A stretch of DNA of 64,000 nucleotides from Beijerinckiaceae bacterium (GTDB taxonomy: Bacteria; Pseudomonadota; Alphaproteobacteria; Rhizobiales; Beijerinckiaceae): the NCBI GenBank assembly GCA_019745195.1, contig JAIETL010000005.1, positions 86,381-150,380 on the forward strand, written 5' to 3'. A model generated the notes under the pieces. It did not search any database. It saw only the letters and a list, made by a program, of their open reading frames with translations, and was not told the DNA's origin. Shown piece after piece: positions 8,641 through 15,773 of this stretch. Position numbers and translations under genes: made by a program. How positions within the stretch are numbered: the first letter of the stretch is position 1; every line of letters starts with the position of its first letter.

Positions 8641-9632
8641 GTGAAGCTCCCCTCATTCAGGTCCGCGACCTGCGCCGCGTCTTCGACGTCTCGAAGCCCT
8701 GGCTGAACCGCGTGCTGGAGAACTCCCCCCGGCAGTACCTGAAGGCGGTCGACGGCGTGTCCTTCGACATCCGCAAGGGCGAAACCTTCGCGCTCGTCGG
8801 CGAGTCCGGCTCGGGCAAATCGACGGTGGCGCGCATGGTCGTCGGCCTGCTGCCTCCGTCGGATGGGACGGTGTCGATCGCGGGCGTCTCGATGAATGAC
8901 GTGAACGTCGCGCAGGAGCGCCAGCGCCTGCGCCGCCGCATCCAGATGATCTTCCAGGACCCCTACGCCTCGCTGAACCCGCGCTGGCGTGTCGGGCGCA
9001 TCATCGCCGAGCCGATCCGCGCCTTCCAGATCATCGACGGCGAGGCCGACATCCTCGCCCGCGTCGGCGAACTCCTGACGCTGGTCGGCCTGCATCCCGA
9101 CGATGCGAAGAAATTCCCGCACGAGTTCTCCGGCGGCCAGCGCCAGCGCATCGCGATCGCCCGTGCGCTCGCCTCCAATGCCGAGTTCATCGTCTGCGAC
9201 GAGCCGACCTCGGCGCTCGACGTCTCGGTGCAGGCGCAGATCCTCAACCTGATGCGCGACCTGCAGCAGAAATTCGGCCTGACCTACCTGTTCATCTCGC
9301 ATAATCTGGCGGTCGTGCGGCACATGGCGACGCGCATCGGCGTGATGTATCTCGGCCGGCTCGTCGAGGTCTCGGAGGGCAAGAGCCTGTTCTCCAACCC
9401 GCGGCATCCCTACACCCGCATGCTGCTCGACGCGGTGCCCGATCTCGCCATGGTCGGCAAGGCGCGCGAGGGCGTGAAGGGCGAGATCCCGAACCCGATC
9501 TCGCCGCCCTCGGGATGCACCTTCCACCCGCGCTGCCCGCTGGTCTTCGACCGTTGCCGGGTCGAGAACCCGCCGGTGATCGACGGCGTCGCCTGCCATG
9601 CGGTCAATGAGGGCCGGGTCGCGGCGGCCTGA
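8637..9632 (+). CDS. Peptide ABC transporter ATP-binding protein, DppF/OppF type
   Basis: Second ATPase subunit (331 aa), translationally coupled to the first by a four-base ATGA overlap. Motifs: Walker A GESGSGKST, Q-loop FQDPYASLNPRWRVG, signature FSGGQRQRIAIARAL, Walker B FIVCDEPTSALDV, H-loop ISHNLAVV. The C-terminal oligopeptide extension has GCTFHPRCPLVFDRC. This heterodimer is the only ATPase pair seen next to the two permease cassettes. It ends three bases before the convergent membrane-protein gene, so the two transcripts probably run into each other. Confidence 0.95.
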   Translation: MSEAPLIQVRDLRRVFDVSKPWLNRVLENSPRQYLKAVDGVSFDIRKGETFALVGESGSGKSTVARMVVGLLPPSDGTVSIAGVSMNDVNVAQERQRLRRRIQMIFQDPYASLNPRWRVGRIIAEPIRAFQIIDGEADILARVGELLTLVGLHPDDAKKFPHEFSGGQRQRIAIARALASNAEFIVCDEPTSALDVSVQAQILNLMRDLQQKFGLTYLFISHNLAVVRHMATRIGVMYLGRLVEVSEGKSLFSNPRHPYTRMLLDAVPDLAMVGKAREGVKGEIPNPISPPSGCTFHPRCPLVFDRCRVENPPVIDGVACHAVNEGRVAAA

Positions 9633-9635
9633 GCG

Positions 9636-10916
9636 TCACTCGCTGGCGGGTGCGGTCCCGCCTGGCCCGGCCGCCTTCGGCCGCCCTTGCGCGCCGGCCC
9701 TCAGGGAGAGCGGCGCGACCGGCCGGTCGGTGCGGTACTGCCCGCGCGCGATCGCGCTGAACAGCAGCGCGACGGCCGCCAGCGTCATCAGCCACCAGGG
9801 CTGCAGCGTGGCGAAGCCGAGCGCCGTCAGCGCGAACGCCGTGACATAGGCCGCGACCCCGCCGGCCGCGAGCGCGCCAGGCATGCGGCCGGCGGCGCGG
9901 ATGGCGAAGTAGAGGCAGGCGGAGGCCGCCGCCGCGCCGACGATGCCGAGCTCGTACCAGGTCTCGAACAGCAGCGTCGCCGGCGTCGTGGGCGGCAGCG
10001 CGCCGGTGATGCGCCCGCGCAGCACGGTGTCGAGCCCGTGTCCGGTGACGAGCTGGATCGGCGCGCGCAGCACGACATCGGCCCAGACGGCGAGCGCCAG
10101 CACGAAGTCGTTGGCGCTGTCGGGCAGCCGCGCCACGACCGGCGTCAGCAGGAAGGGCAGCAGCGGCGCAAACAGCATCGCAGCCGCGATGATCGCGGCG
10201 ATGATCCGCACCGCCTTGTCGCGATTGGCGCTGACCGCCCCGAAGGCGACCGCGCCGCAGATCATCGCAACCGCCTCGCCATCCTCGAAGCGCGACAGCG
10301 CCAGCAAACCGACCGCGATCGACAGCGCCAGCGCGCTGAGGCCCCTGTCGCGCGAGAGCAGCCAGGCCAGCGCCGGCCAGGCCATGATCAGCACCACGCT
10401 GACGCCGCGCTCGACGCTGCCGGGCTCGGCCTCGACCGGGCGCAGGGCCGCGACCACGATCAGCGCCAGCGCGAACACGGCCGCCACGCCGGTGCCGAGC
10501 GCCGCCAGGTTGAGGTTTGAGGCCCGCATGCGCTCGGGCAGGGCGGCGACGCCGCAGAAGCCGAGCGCCACGGCCAGGACGAGGTTGCTCGCCTTCTCGG
10601 CGGCCGATATCGTGTAGGGGCTCCAGATCAGCGACAGCACCGCCCAGCCGACGAGCCCCAGCAGGATCATGCCCGGTCGGCTGAACACGGCGCGCTTGAG
10701 CGTCGCGGAAAAGATGGCGGGCGCCTCGACAAGCGCCGCGATCACCAGCAGCACGACGCCGATGGGCGCCAGCACCACGGCGGCGCGGCGCGAGACCAGC
10801 GATGCGATCGGCAGCGCCACCGCGAGCGTCGCAAAGCCGATCCGGCGCAGCAGCAGGGCGGCGTCGGTGGCGGGGTCGAGTGGGCCTTGGGCGTTCCGGC
10901 GTGGCATCGGGGTCAA
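9636..10916 (-). CDS. O-antigen ligase/polymerase-like membrane protein
   Basis: Hydrophobic protein of 426 aa with about ten to twelve predicted membrane helices. The late loop reads GHGLDTVLRGR, PTTPATLLFETWYELG and IVGAAAASACLYF, matching the G-H-G ... E-x-G-x-x-G pattern in the large periplasmic loop of the Wzy/WaaL family, which moves lipid-linked glycans. No glycan genes are nearby, so the role (lipopolysaccharide, exopolysaccharide or another polymer) is open. The hydrophilic C-terminal tail is rich in Gly, Ala and Pro. Start at 10916 or nine bases further in. It is convergent with the ABC transporter operon. Confidence 0.75.
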   Translation of the reverse strand: MTPMPRRNAQGPLDPATDAALLLRRIGFATLAVALPIASLVSRRAAVVLAPIGVVLLVIAALVEAPAIFSATLKRAVFSRPGMILLGLVGWAVLSLIWSPYTISAAEKASNLVLAVALGFCGVAALPERMRASNLNLAALGTGVAAVFALALIVVAALRPVEAEPGSVERGVSVVLIMAWPALAWLLSRDRGLSALALSIAVGLLALSRFEDGEAVAMICGAVAFGAVSANRDKAVRIIAAIIAAAMLFAPLLPFLLTPVVARLPDSANDFVLALAVWADVVLRAPIQLVTGHGLDTVLRGRITGALPPTTPATLLFETWYELGIVGAAAASACLYFAIRAAGRMPGALAAGGVAAYVTAFALTALGFATLQPWWLMTLAAVALLFSAIARGQYRTDRPVAPLSLRAGAQGRPKAAGPGGTAPASE

Positions 10917-11275
10917 CCAGAGGCTGGCCTCGTCCGGAAAAAGCGCCGGAGATCAACCTCTTCGCCAGCCTAGCGGGCCGCTTTGCGCAACGCTGTAGGT
11001 GCGGCGCAACACTGCGCGGCGATCTGAAAGTGGCGGTTGATCGTTGCACCGCCCTGTCCCCTTCCCCCCGCTTGCGGTGGGGAAGGGTTAGGGATGGGGG
11101 CGGCACGACCGGGTGAGCCGAGCATGATCGAAGTTGTGCCCGGTCGGACTGCCCCCCCACCCCAACCCTCCCCACCGCAAGCAGGGGGAGGGAGCGGCAG
11201 GCGTCGTCGCATGAATGCCTTTCCGCGACGAAAGCCCTCTGGTCGGCGCGGCGCTTTCATGGGATGGAACGGGCG
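10917..11275. other. Divergent intergenic region holding palindromic element C
   Basis: This 359-base gap separates the minus-strand membrane protein from the plus-strand DUF2478 gene and must contain start signals for both. Apart from palindromic element C copy 2 (11058-11192) I see no gene and no clear sigma-70 promoter. Confidence 0.6.
11058..11192. repeat. Palindromic element C, copy 2
   Basis: Arms CCCCTTCCCCCCGCTTGCGG and CCCCACCGCAAGCAGGGGGA, with a shorter inner inverted pair (CGACCGGGT / CCCGGTCGG). Same family as 2533-2665. Confidence 0.85.
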
Positions 11276-11791
11276 ATGACCCTGCTCGCCGCCATCCCCT
11301 ATGCCCGGGGTTTCCCGATCGATCGCTTCATGGCCGATCTCGCGGCGCAGCTGCGCGGCTGCGGCCTGCGGCTCGCCGGCGTCGTCCAGCACAATGAGGG
11401 CGATTGCGACGGGGCCTGCGAGGCCATGGCGCTGGAGGAACTCGCCAGCGGGACGCGCTTTCCCATCAGCGAGAACCGGGGCGCGGGCGCGAGCGGCTGC
11501 CGGCTCGACGCGGGCGGCCTGGCGGCTGCCGGCGGCGCGCTGGGAGAGGCGCTGACTGGGCCGGTTGATCTCGTCATCGTCAACAAATTTGGCCGGCAGG
11601 AACTGCTGGGGCAGGGGCTGCGGCAGGAGATCGTCGCGGCGCTTGTGGCCGGTCTGCCGCTGCTGATCGCGGTTCGCGAGGATTTTCTGCCGGGCTTCCG
11701 CGATTTCGCCGGGCAGGACTGGGCCGAACTCCCGGCCGATGCGCAGGCCGTCGAGACCTGGGCGACGGCGCTCAGCCCTCTCGCGGCCTGA
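11276..11791 (+). CDS. DUF2478 domain protein, molybdenum-associated
   Basis: Small cytoplasmic protein (171 aa from this start) of the DUF2478 family. In many proteobacteria such genes sit beside molybdate-transport or molybdenum-cofactor genes. Visible features are an N-terminal strand LLAAIPYARG, a GVVQHNEG segment, a cysteine-bearing CDGACEAMALEELASG stretch and a DLVIVNKFGRQE block like the NTPase-like THEP1 fold. No intact Walker A is present, so NTP hydrolysis is doubtful. It lies 15 bases upstream of fdhD, which fits a molybdenum role. ATG at 11264 is an alternative start. The exact function is not known. Confidence 0.82.
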   Translation: MTLLAAIPYARGFPIDRFMADLAAQLRGCGLRLAGVVQHNEGDCDGACEAMALEELASGTRFPISENRGAGASGCRLDAGGLAAAGGALGEALTGPVDLVIVNKFGRQELLGQGLRQEIVAALVAGLPLLIAVREDFLPGFRDFAGQDWAELPADAQAVETWATALSPLAA

Positions 11792-11806
11792 ACGGAGCGA
11801 CCCGCC

Positions 11807-12700
11807 TTGGCGCAGGATATGAGCTTCCTCGACGACTATCTGGTCCGGCCCGATCCCGCCGCAGCGCGCTTAGGGGCGTCCGTGACCGGCATCGACCAGA
11901 CCGGCAGACCCGTCGAGACCCGCGTCGTCACCGAGCGCGCGCTGACGCTCTATCTGAACGCGCAGGAGATCGTCACCATGATGACGATCGGCGATCACCC
12001 CGACGCGCTGGCGCTGGGCTATTTGCTCAACCAGAACATGTTGAAGCGCGGCGATGTCGTCGAGGCCGTCGATTATGACGAGGAGCTCGAGGTCGTCGTG
12101 GTGCGCACGCCGGAGCGGACCAATTTCGAGGAGAAGCTGAAGAAGAAGACGCTGACCTCGGGCTGCGCTCAAGGCACGGCGTTCGGCGACCTGATGGAGG
12201 CGATCGACGAGATCGAATTGCCCAAAGCGGAACTGCGCACGAGCTGGCTCTATGCGCTGACGAAGAAGATCAACACCACGCCCTCGCTCTATCTGGAGGC
12301 CGGCGCGATCCATGGCTGCGTGCTCTGCGAGGCCGATCGGCCGCTGGTCTACATGGAGGATGTCGGCCGTCACAACGCCGTCGACAAGGTCGCCGGCTGG
12401 ATGTTCCGCAACGATGTCGATCCCGGAAAAATGATCTTCTACACCACCGGCCGGCTGACATCGGAGATGGTGATCAAGACGGTGCGCATGGGCATCCCCG
12501 TGCTGGTCTCGCGCTCGGGTTTCACCGAATGGGGGGTGGAACTGGCGCGCAAGGCGGGGCTGACGCTGATCGGCCGCGCGCGCGGCAAGCGCTTCGTCGC
12601 GCTGGCGGGGGAGGGGAACATCGTCTTCGATCAGGATCCGGAGACCGTCGAGGAGGAGGGCGGCAAGAGCAAACGCAAGGGGGCGGGCGGCGATGAGTGA
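11807..12700 (+). CDS. fdhD: Formate dehydrogenase accessory sulfurtransferase FdhD
   Basis: FdhD takes sulfur from a cysteine desulfurase and transfers it to the molybdenum of the bis-MGD cofactor, which activates formate dehydrogenase. The protein (297 aa) has the YLNAQEIVTMM start region, a LTSGCAQG loop (Cys120), the YMEDVGRHNAVDKVAGW block and a SRSGFTEWGVELA C-terminal region. The first codon is TTG with GGAG nine bases upstream; ATG at 11819 is the alternative. The known E. coli FdhD carries CxxC in the sulfur-handling loop; here only the first Cys is present (C-A-Q-G). The target enzyme is encoded about 20 kb downstream at 30740-35426. Confidence 0.95.
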   Translation: MAQDMSFLDDYLVRPDPAAARLGASVTGIDQTGRPVETRVVTERALTLYLNAQEIVTMMTIGDHPDALALGYLLNQNMLKRGDVVEAVDYDEELEVVVVRTPERTNFEEKLKKKTLTSGCAQGTAFGDLMEAIDEIELPKAELRTSWLYALTKKINTTPSLYLEAGAIHGCVLCEADRPLVYMEDVGRHNAVDKVAGWMFRNDVDPGKMIFYTTGRLTSEMVIKTVRMGIPVLVSRSGFTEWGVELARKAGLTLIGRARGKRFVALAGEGNIVFDQDPETVEEEGGKSKRKGAGGDE

Positions 12701-13232
12701 CAAGGCGCTGACTGCGAATGCCAGTTTGCCTTGTCCTGCTCATCTGCTCAATTCTGACGAGCATGCAATCTGGTGGGACCGCCCAAATCCAATCCGCTAT
12801 GCTCGACGGCAGGCTGGGATCGCCGTTTTTGTTGGCGCGTTTTTTATAGCCATGGCTTCTTTCGCAGTCCTCAAGGCAATCGACGACCAATACTACTTGA
12901 TCGTCGTATTATGCATTGGCTCGGCCGGCGTAGGTTTATACGCCATGAGCCAGCCACTGCGCCGCTACATTCAGGCGCGTCATGTAGTTTATCTGTTGAC
13001 CGACAAGCGCGCCATCGTCGCTGACAGTTGGGTGATCAAAATTATCCTGCTGCCTATGATCTCGTCGATTGAGGTCACACGAACCAACAGTTCTTTCGCA
13101 GACGTGCTCTTCTTCGATGTCGTGTTTGAGAATAGCGAAGGCGCCAATACCATTCGCGACGGCTTCATCGGCATCCTCCATGCAGACGCCGTCGCGCGCG
13201 AAATGCGCCGCCTTCAGGCCGCCGCCTCATGA
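12693..13232 (+). CDS. Small membrane protein with PH-like C-terminal domain
   Basis: Unrecognised protein of 179 aa. Two membrane helices (about residues 42-60 and 68-86) follow a polar N-terminus. The rest begins [23 protein letters not shown], typical of bacterial PH-like domains that follow paired helices. Base composition is visibly poorer in G+C than all neighbours, with codons such as TTA, ATA and TTT that are rare nearby. It overlaps the fdhD end by eight bases and the mobA start by four (ATGA), so it is fully embedded in this operon. I infer recent transfer. There is no evidence for a molybdenum function. Confidence 0.75.
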   Translation: MSDKALTANASLPCPAHLLNSDEHAIWWDRPNPIRYARRQAGIAVFVGAFFIAMASFAVLKAIDDQYYLIVVLCIGSAGVGLYAMSQPLRRYIQARHVVYLLTDKRAIVADSWVIKIILLPMISSIEVTRTNSSFADVLFFDVVFENSEGANTIRDGFIGILHADAVAREMRRLQAAAS

Positions 13233-13870
13233 CGCCCCCCACCCTCGGCCTGCTCCTCGCCGGCGGTCTCGCCCGGCGCATGGGCGGCGGCGACAAACCG
13301 CTTCGGACGATCGCGGGCAAGACTATCCTCGCCCATGTGATCGAGCGGCTCGCCCCCCAATGCGACGGGCTGCTGATCAACGCCAATGGCGATCCGGCGC
13401 GCTTTTCCGATTATACCCTCCCGGTCGTCGCCGACAGCGTCCCCGATTTCGCCGGCCCGCTGGCCGGCATCCTGGCCGGGCTCGACTGGATGGCTGAGAA
13501 CCGCCCGGAACTGGACTGGCTGGTCAGCGTCGCGACCGACACGCCCTTCATCCCGCGCGACCTCGTCGCCCGCCTGCACGAAGCGCGCGCGCAGGCAAAC
13601 CTCCCGCTCGCCTGCGCGGCGTCGGGCGGCTGGACGCACCCCGTCATTGGGCTCTGGCCGGTTAGCCTCCGCGCCGAGCTGCGCCACGCGCTCACCGTCG
13701 AGGACGAGCGCAAGATCGACCGCTGGACCGCCCGCCATGGCTGCGCCTGCGCGGAGTGGCCGGTCGATCCCGTCGATCCTTTCTTCAACGCCAACAGGCC
13801 CGAGGATATCGACGAGGCCGAGCGGCTTTTCGCCTCGCTAGATGATCGAGACCCACAGCCCTCATCCTGA
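13229..13870 (+). CDS. mobA: Molybdenum cofactor guanylyltransferase MobA
   Basis: MobA joins GMP from GTP to molybdopterin to make the guanine dinucleotide form of the cofactor used by formate dehydrogenase. It is 213 aa, normal for the family. The N-terminal nucleotide-binding motif is [17 protein letters not shown] (residues 8-24), followed by the [17 protein letters not shown] block, VATDTPF and the late [10 protein letters not shown] motif. It starts inside the stop of the preceding gene (ATGA). The last six codons and the stop lie within a palindromic element (13852-13973), so the tail DPQPSS is repeat-derived. Confidence 0.95.
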   Translation: MTPPTLGLLLAGGLARRMGGGDKPLRTIAGKTILAHVIERLAPQCDGLLINANGDPARFSDYTLPVVADSVPDFAGPLAGILAGLDWMAENRPELDWLVSVATDTPFIPRDLVARLHEARAQANLPLACAASGGWTHPVIGLWPVSLRAELRHALTVEDERKIDRWTARHGCACAEWPVDPVDPFFNANRPEDIDEAERLFASLDDRDPQPSS

Positions 13871-13973
13871 GGAGCAAGCCGAAGGCTTGCGTCTCGAAGG
13901 ATGCTCCAGCCAGCTCCCTCTGGAGCATCCTTCGAGACGCCGCTTCGCGGCTCCTCAGGATGAGGGCTGTGGG
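13852..13973. repeat. Palindromic element E, copy 1, overlapping the mobA 3' end
   Basis: Ends CCCACAGCCCTCATCCTGAGG and its complement. Side hairpins are GCAAGCC-GAA-GGCTTGC (left) and GCCGC-TTC-GCGGC (right). Inner stem is GTCTCGAAGGATGCTCCAG and its complement. The second copy is at 40289-40394. Confidence 0.93.
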
Positions 13974-14084
13974 ATACGCGGCAATTGATCCTGCTTCGTC
14001 GGAGCCGCTTGATCCGCAGGCCTCGCCTCGCTATCTCTCTTGCGAATAAGAAGAGCTTATCGGCACTGCCTTTGGGGGAAGACC

Positions 14085-14207
14085 ATGAAATCATTCGTTT
14101 TGGCCGTCGTGTTCGCCGTCGTTGCCGCTTTTGGCGCGAGCCTCGTGCTCGAAGGCTTCCAGCGCCCCGTCGACACCGCGTACTCGACCGGCGGCGTCAG
14201 GTTGTAG
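14085..14207 (+). CDS. Very small secreted or membrane peptide
   Basis: A 40-residue ORF starting MKSFVLAVVFAVVAAFGASL and ending in STGGVRL. One hydrophobic helix fills residues 3-21; a short polar tail follows. GGGGGAAG four to ten bases before the ATG is an excellent ribosome binding site, which together with the coherent layout argues for a real gene. I recall similar 40-residue peptides (one helix, short tail ending like VRL) from rhizobial genomes, but this is memory, not a search. No function is known. It ends four bases before the convergent mrp gene. Confidence 0.6.
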   Translation: MKSFVLAVVFAVVAAFGASLVLEGFQRPVDTAYSTGGVRL

Positions 14208-14211
14208 AGCC

Positions 14212-15339
14212 CTACTCGATCACGATCCGCGGCGCGGCCCTGACCGCGCCTCCAGCCAGCCCCGCCATCACCTTCCGCGCGATCGCTAGATAGGCCTTGG
14301 CGTGGCCTGAATCCGGATCGCTCGCGACGATCGGCCGGCCGCCATCCGAGGTCTCGCGGATCGGCATAGCAAGCGGAACCTCGCCGAGGAACGGCACGCC
14401 CTGCCGCTCCGCCTCGTGCCGCGCCCCGCCATGCGCAAAAATGTCCGAGCGCGTGCCGCATTCCGGGCAGATGAAATAGCTCATATTCTCCACGATGCCG
14501 AGGATCGGCACCTCGACCTTGCGGAACATCGCGACGCCGCGCCGCGCATCGAGCAGGGCCAGGTCCTGCGGCGTCGAGACGATCACGGCGCCGGCCAGCG
14601 GCGTCTGCTGCGCCATGGTGAGCTGCGCGTCGCCGGTGCCGGGCGGCATGTCGACGACCAGCACGTCGAGTTCGCCCCAGGCGACCTCGCGCAGCATCTG
14701 GGTGATGGCCGAGATCACCATCGGCCCACGCCAGATCATCGGCGTCTCCTCGTCGATCAGGAAGCCGATCGACATGATCTTCAGCCCATAGGCCTCCATC
14801 GGCGCGAGCGTGCGGCCCTGGACCAGGCGCGGCTTGCCGGTGATCCCGAAGATTTTCGGCACTGAGGGGCCATAGATGTCGGCGTCGAGCACGCCGACGC
14901 GCAGGCCGAGCGTGGCGAGCGCGACGGCGAGATTGGCGGTGGTGGTCGATTTGCCGACGCCGCCCTTGCCGCTCGCGACCGCGATGATCTGCTTCACGCC
15001 GGGAATGCCGGCGGCCTTGGGCGTCGGGCCGCCGGGGCCGGGCGTCGGGCGCTGCGTCTGGGCCCGCGCCTGCGCGGCGGCTGATGTCGGGGCCTTGTCC
15101 GCAGTCAGCCCGACCAGAACCTGCGTCACGCCGGGCAGGCCCGAAACCGCGCTCTCGGCCGCCTTGCGCACCGGCTCCATCGCGGCGGCCTCGGTGGCGT
15201 CGATGCCGATGGCGAAGATCACCTTGCCGCCGTCGACAAGGATGTTGGCGACGCGGCCGGATGCGGCGAGCGACTGTCCGCTCGCCGGCAGTTTCACCAG
15301 TTCGAGCGCCCGCAGAATATCGGCTTCGGTCAAGGCCAC
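14212..15339 (-). CDS. Iron-sulfur cluster carrier Mrp/ApbC
   Basis: P-loop ATPase of the Mrp/Nbp35 family, which binds and delivers iron-sulfur clusters. It has 375 aa from a GTG at 15339 (GGAG eight bases upstream). A longer frame from 15408 would run into the tusA-like gene, so I rejected it. Domain order: N-terminal DUF59-like domain (VALTEADILRALELV onward), an Ala/Pro linker, then the ATPase domain with deviant Walker A ASGKGGVGKST, a VVDMPPGTGD block and the cluster-binding FICPECG (CxxC). It lies 25 bases downstream of the sulfurtransferase gene, probably in one transcript. Confidence 0.94.
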   Translation of the reverse strand: MALTEADILRALELVKLPASGQSLAASGRVANILVDGGKVIFAIGIDATEAAAMEPVRKAAESAVSGLPGVTQVLVGLTADKAPTSAAAQARAQTQRPTPGPGGPTPKAAGIPGVKQIIAVASGKGGVGKSTTTANLAVALATLGLRVGVLDADIYGPSVPKIFGITGKPRLVQGRTLAPMEAYGLKIMSIGFLIDEETPMIWRGPMVISAITQMLREVAWGELDVLVVDMPPGTGDAQLTMAQQTPLAGAVIVSTPQDLALLDARRGVAMFRKVEVPILGIVENMSYFICPECGTRSDIFAHGGARHEAERQGVPFLGEVPLAMPIRETSDGGRPIVASDPDSGHAKAYLAIARKVMAGLAGGAVRAAPRIVIE

Positions 15340-15364
15340 GCTGCCAGCTCCATCCGCCGCGCCG

Positions 15365-15595
15365 TCAGGCCGCGGCCTTGCGAATATGGAAGACGAGCAG
15401 CTCGCCATCGCTGTGGCTGTGCTCGATCAGATCGCCGGTTTCGCGCATCAGGTTGGGAATGTCGATAGCGGCCATCGCATCGGTGCATTCGACGACGAAC
15501 AGGGCGCCGGGCGCTGCGCCCTTCAGCGCCTTGCGCACGCGCAAGGCGGGCAGGGGGCATTTCAGGCCGCGCAGATTAAGGGGGGTGGGGGACAT
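15365..15595 (-). CDS. TusA-like sulfurtransferase
   Basis: Small sulfur-carrier protein (76 aa) of the TusA/SirA/YeeD family. The active-site motif is LRGLKCPLPALRVRKAL with Cys13. Members carry persulfide sulfur between cysteine desulfurases and acceptors for tRNA thiolation or molybdenum cofactor sulfuration. The C-terminal half (AIDIPNLMRETG, then LLVFHIRK) fits the fold. It precedes mrp on the same strand, so the pair may form a small sulfur/iron-sulfur operon. The precise partner is inference. Confidence 0.9.
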   Translation of the reverse strand: MSPTPLNLRGLKCPLPALRVRKALKGAAPGALFVVECTDAMAAIDIPNLMRETGDLIEHSHSDGELLVFHIRKAAA

Positions 15596-15610
15596 GGGGA
15601 GCGCCGCGTT

Positions 15611-15756
15611 CCCCTTCTCCCTCGGGGGAGAAGGTGGCCCGGCGTAGCCGGGTCGGATGAGGGAAGACAGGGCGAGCGCGCTAGAGATGAGCGTCCGCGC
15701 TTCGGCGGGGCCCTCATCCGTCAGCGCTCCGCGCTGCCACCTTCTCCCCCGAGGGG
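15611..15756. repeat. Palindromic element D, copy 1
   Basis: The left arm has CTTCTCCCTCGGGGGAGAAG, the side hairpin GGCCCGGCGTAGCCGGGTC and TCGGATGAGGG. The right arm has CCCTCATCCG, a GCGCTCCGCGC hairpin and CCTTCTCCCCCGAGGGG. It lies between the tusA-like gene and fadJ. Same family as 53869-54008, 61290-61429 and the split copy 17996-18554. Confidence 0.9.
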
Positions 15757-15773
15757 ATAAAGGCGGTCAAGCG

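Noticed and set aside
9604..11175. 523-residue minus-strand ORF
   Set aside because: Arg/Gly-rich antiframe of the membrane protein at 9636-10916, extended by palindrome C.
13852..13973. Classical Rho-independent terminator after mobA
   Set aside because: The structure is far longer than a terminator, has side hairpins and a second copy elsewhere, so it is listed as a repeat, although it could still stop transcription.
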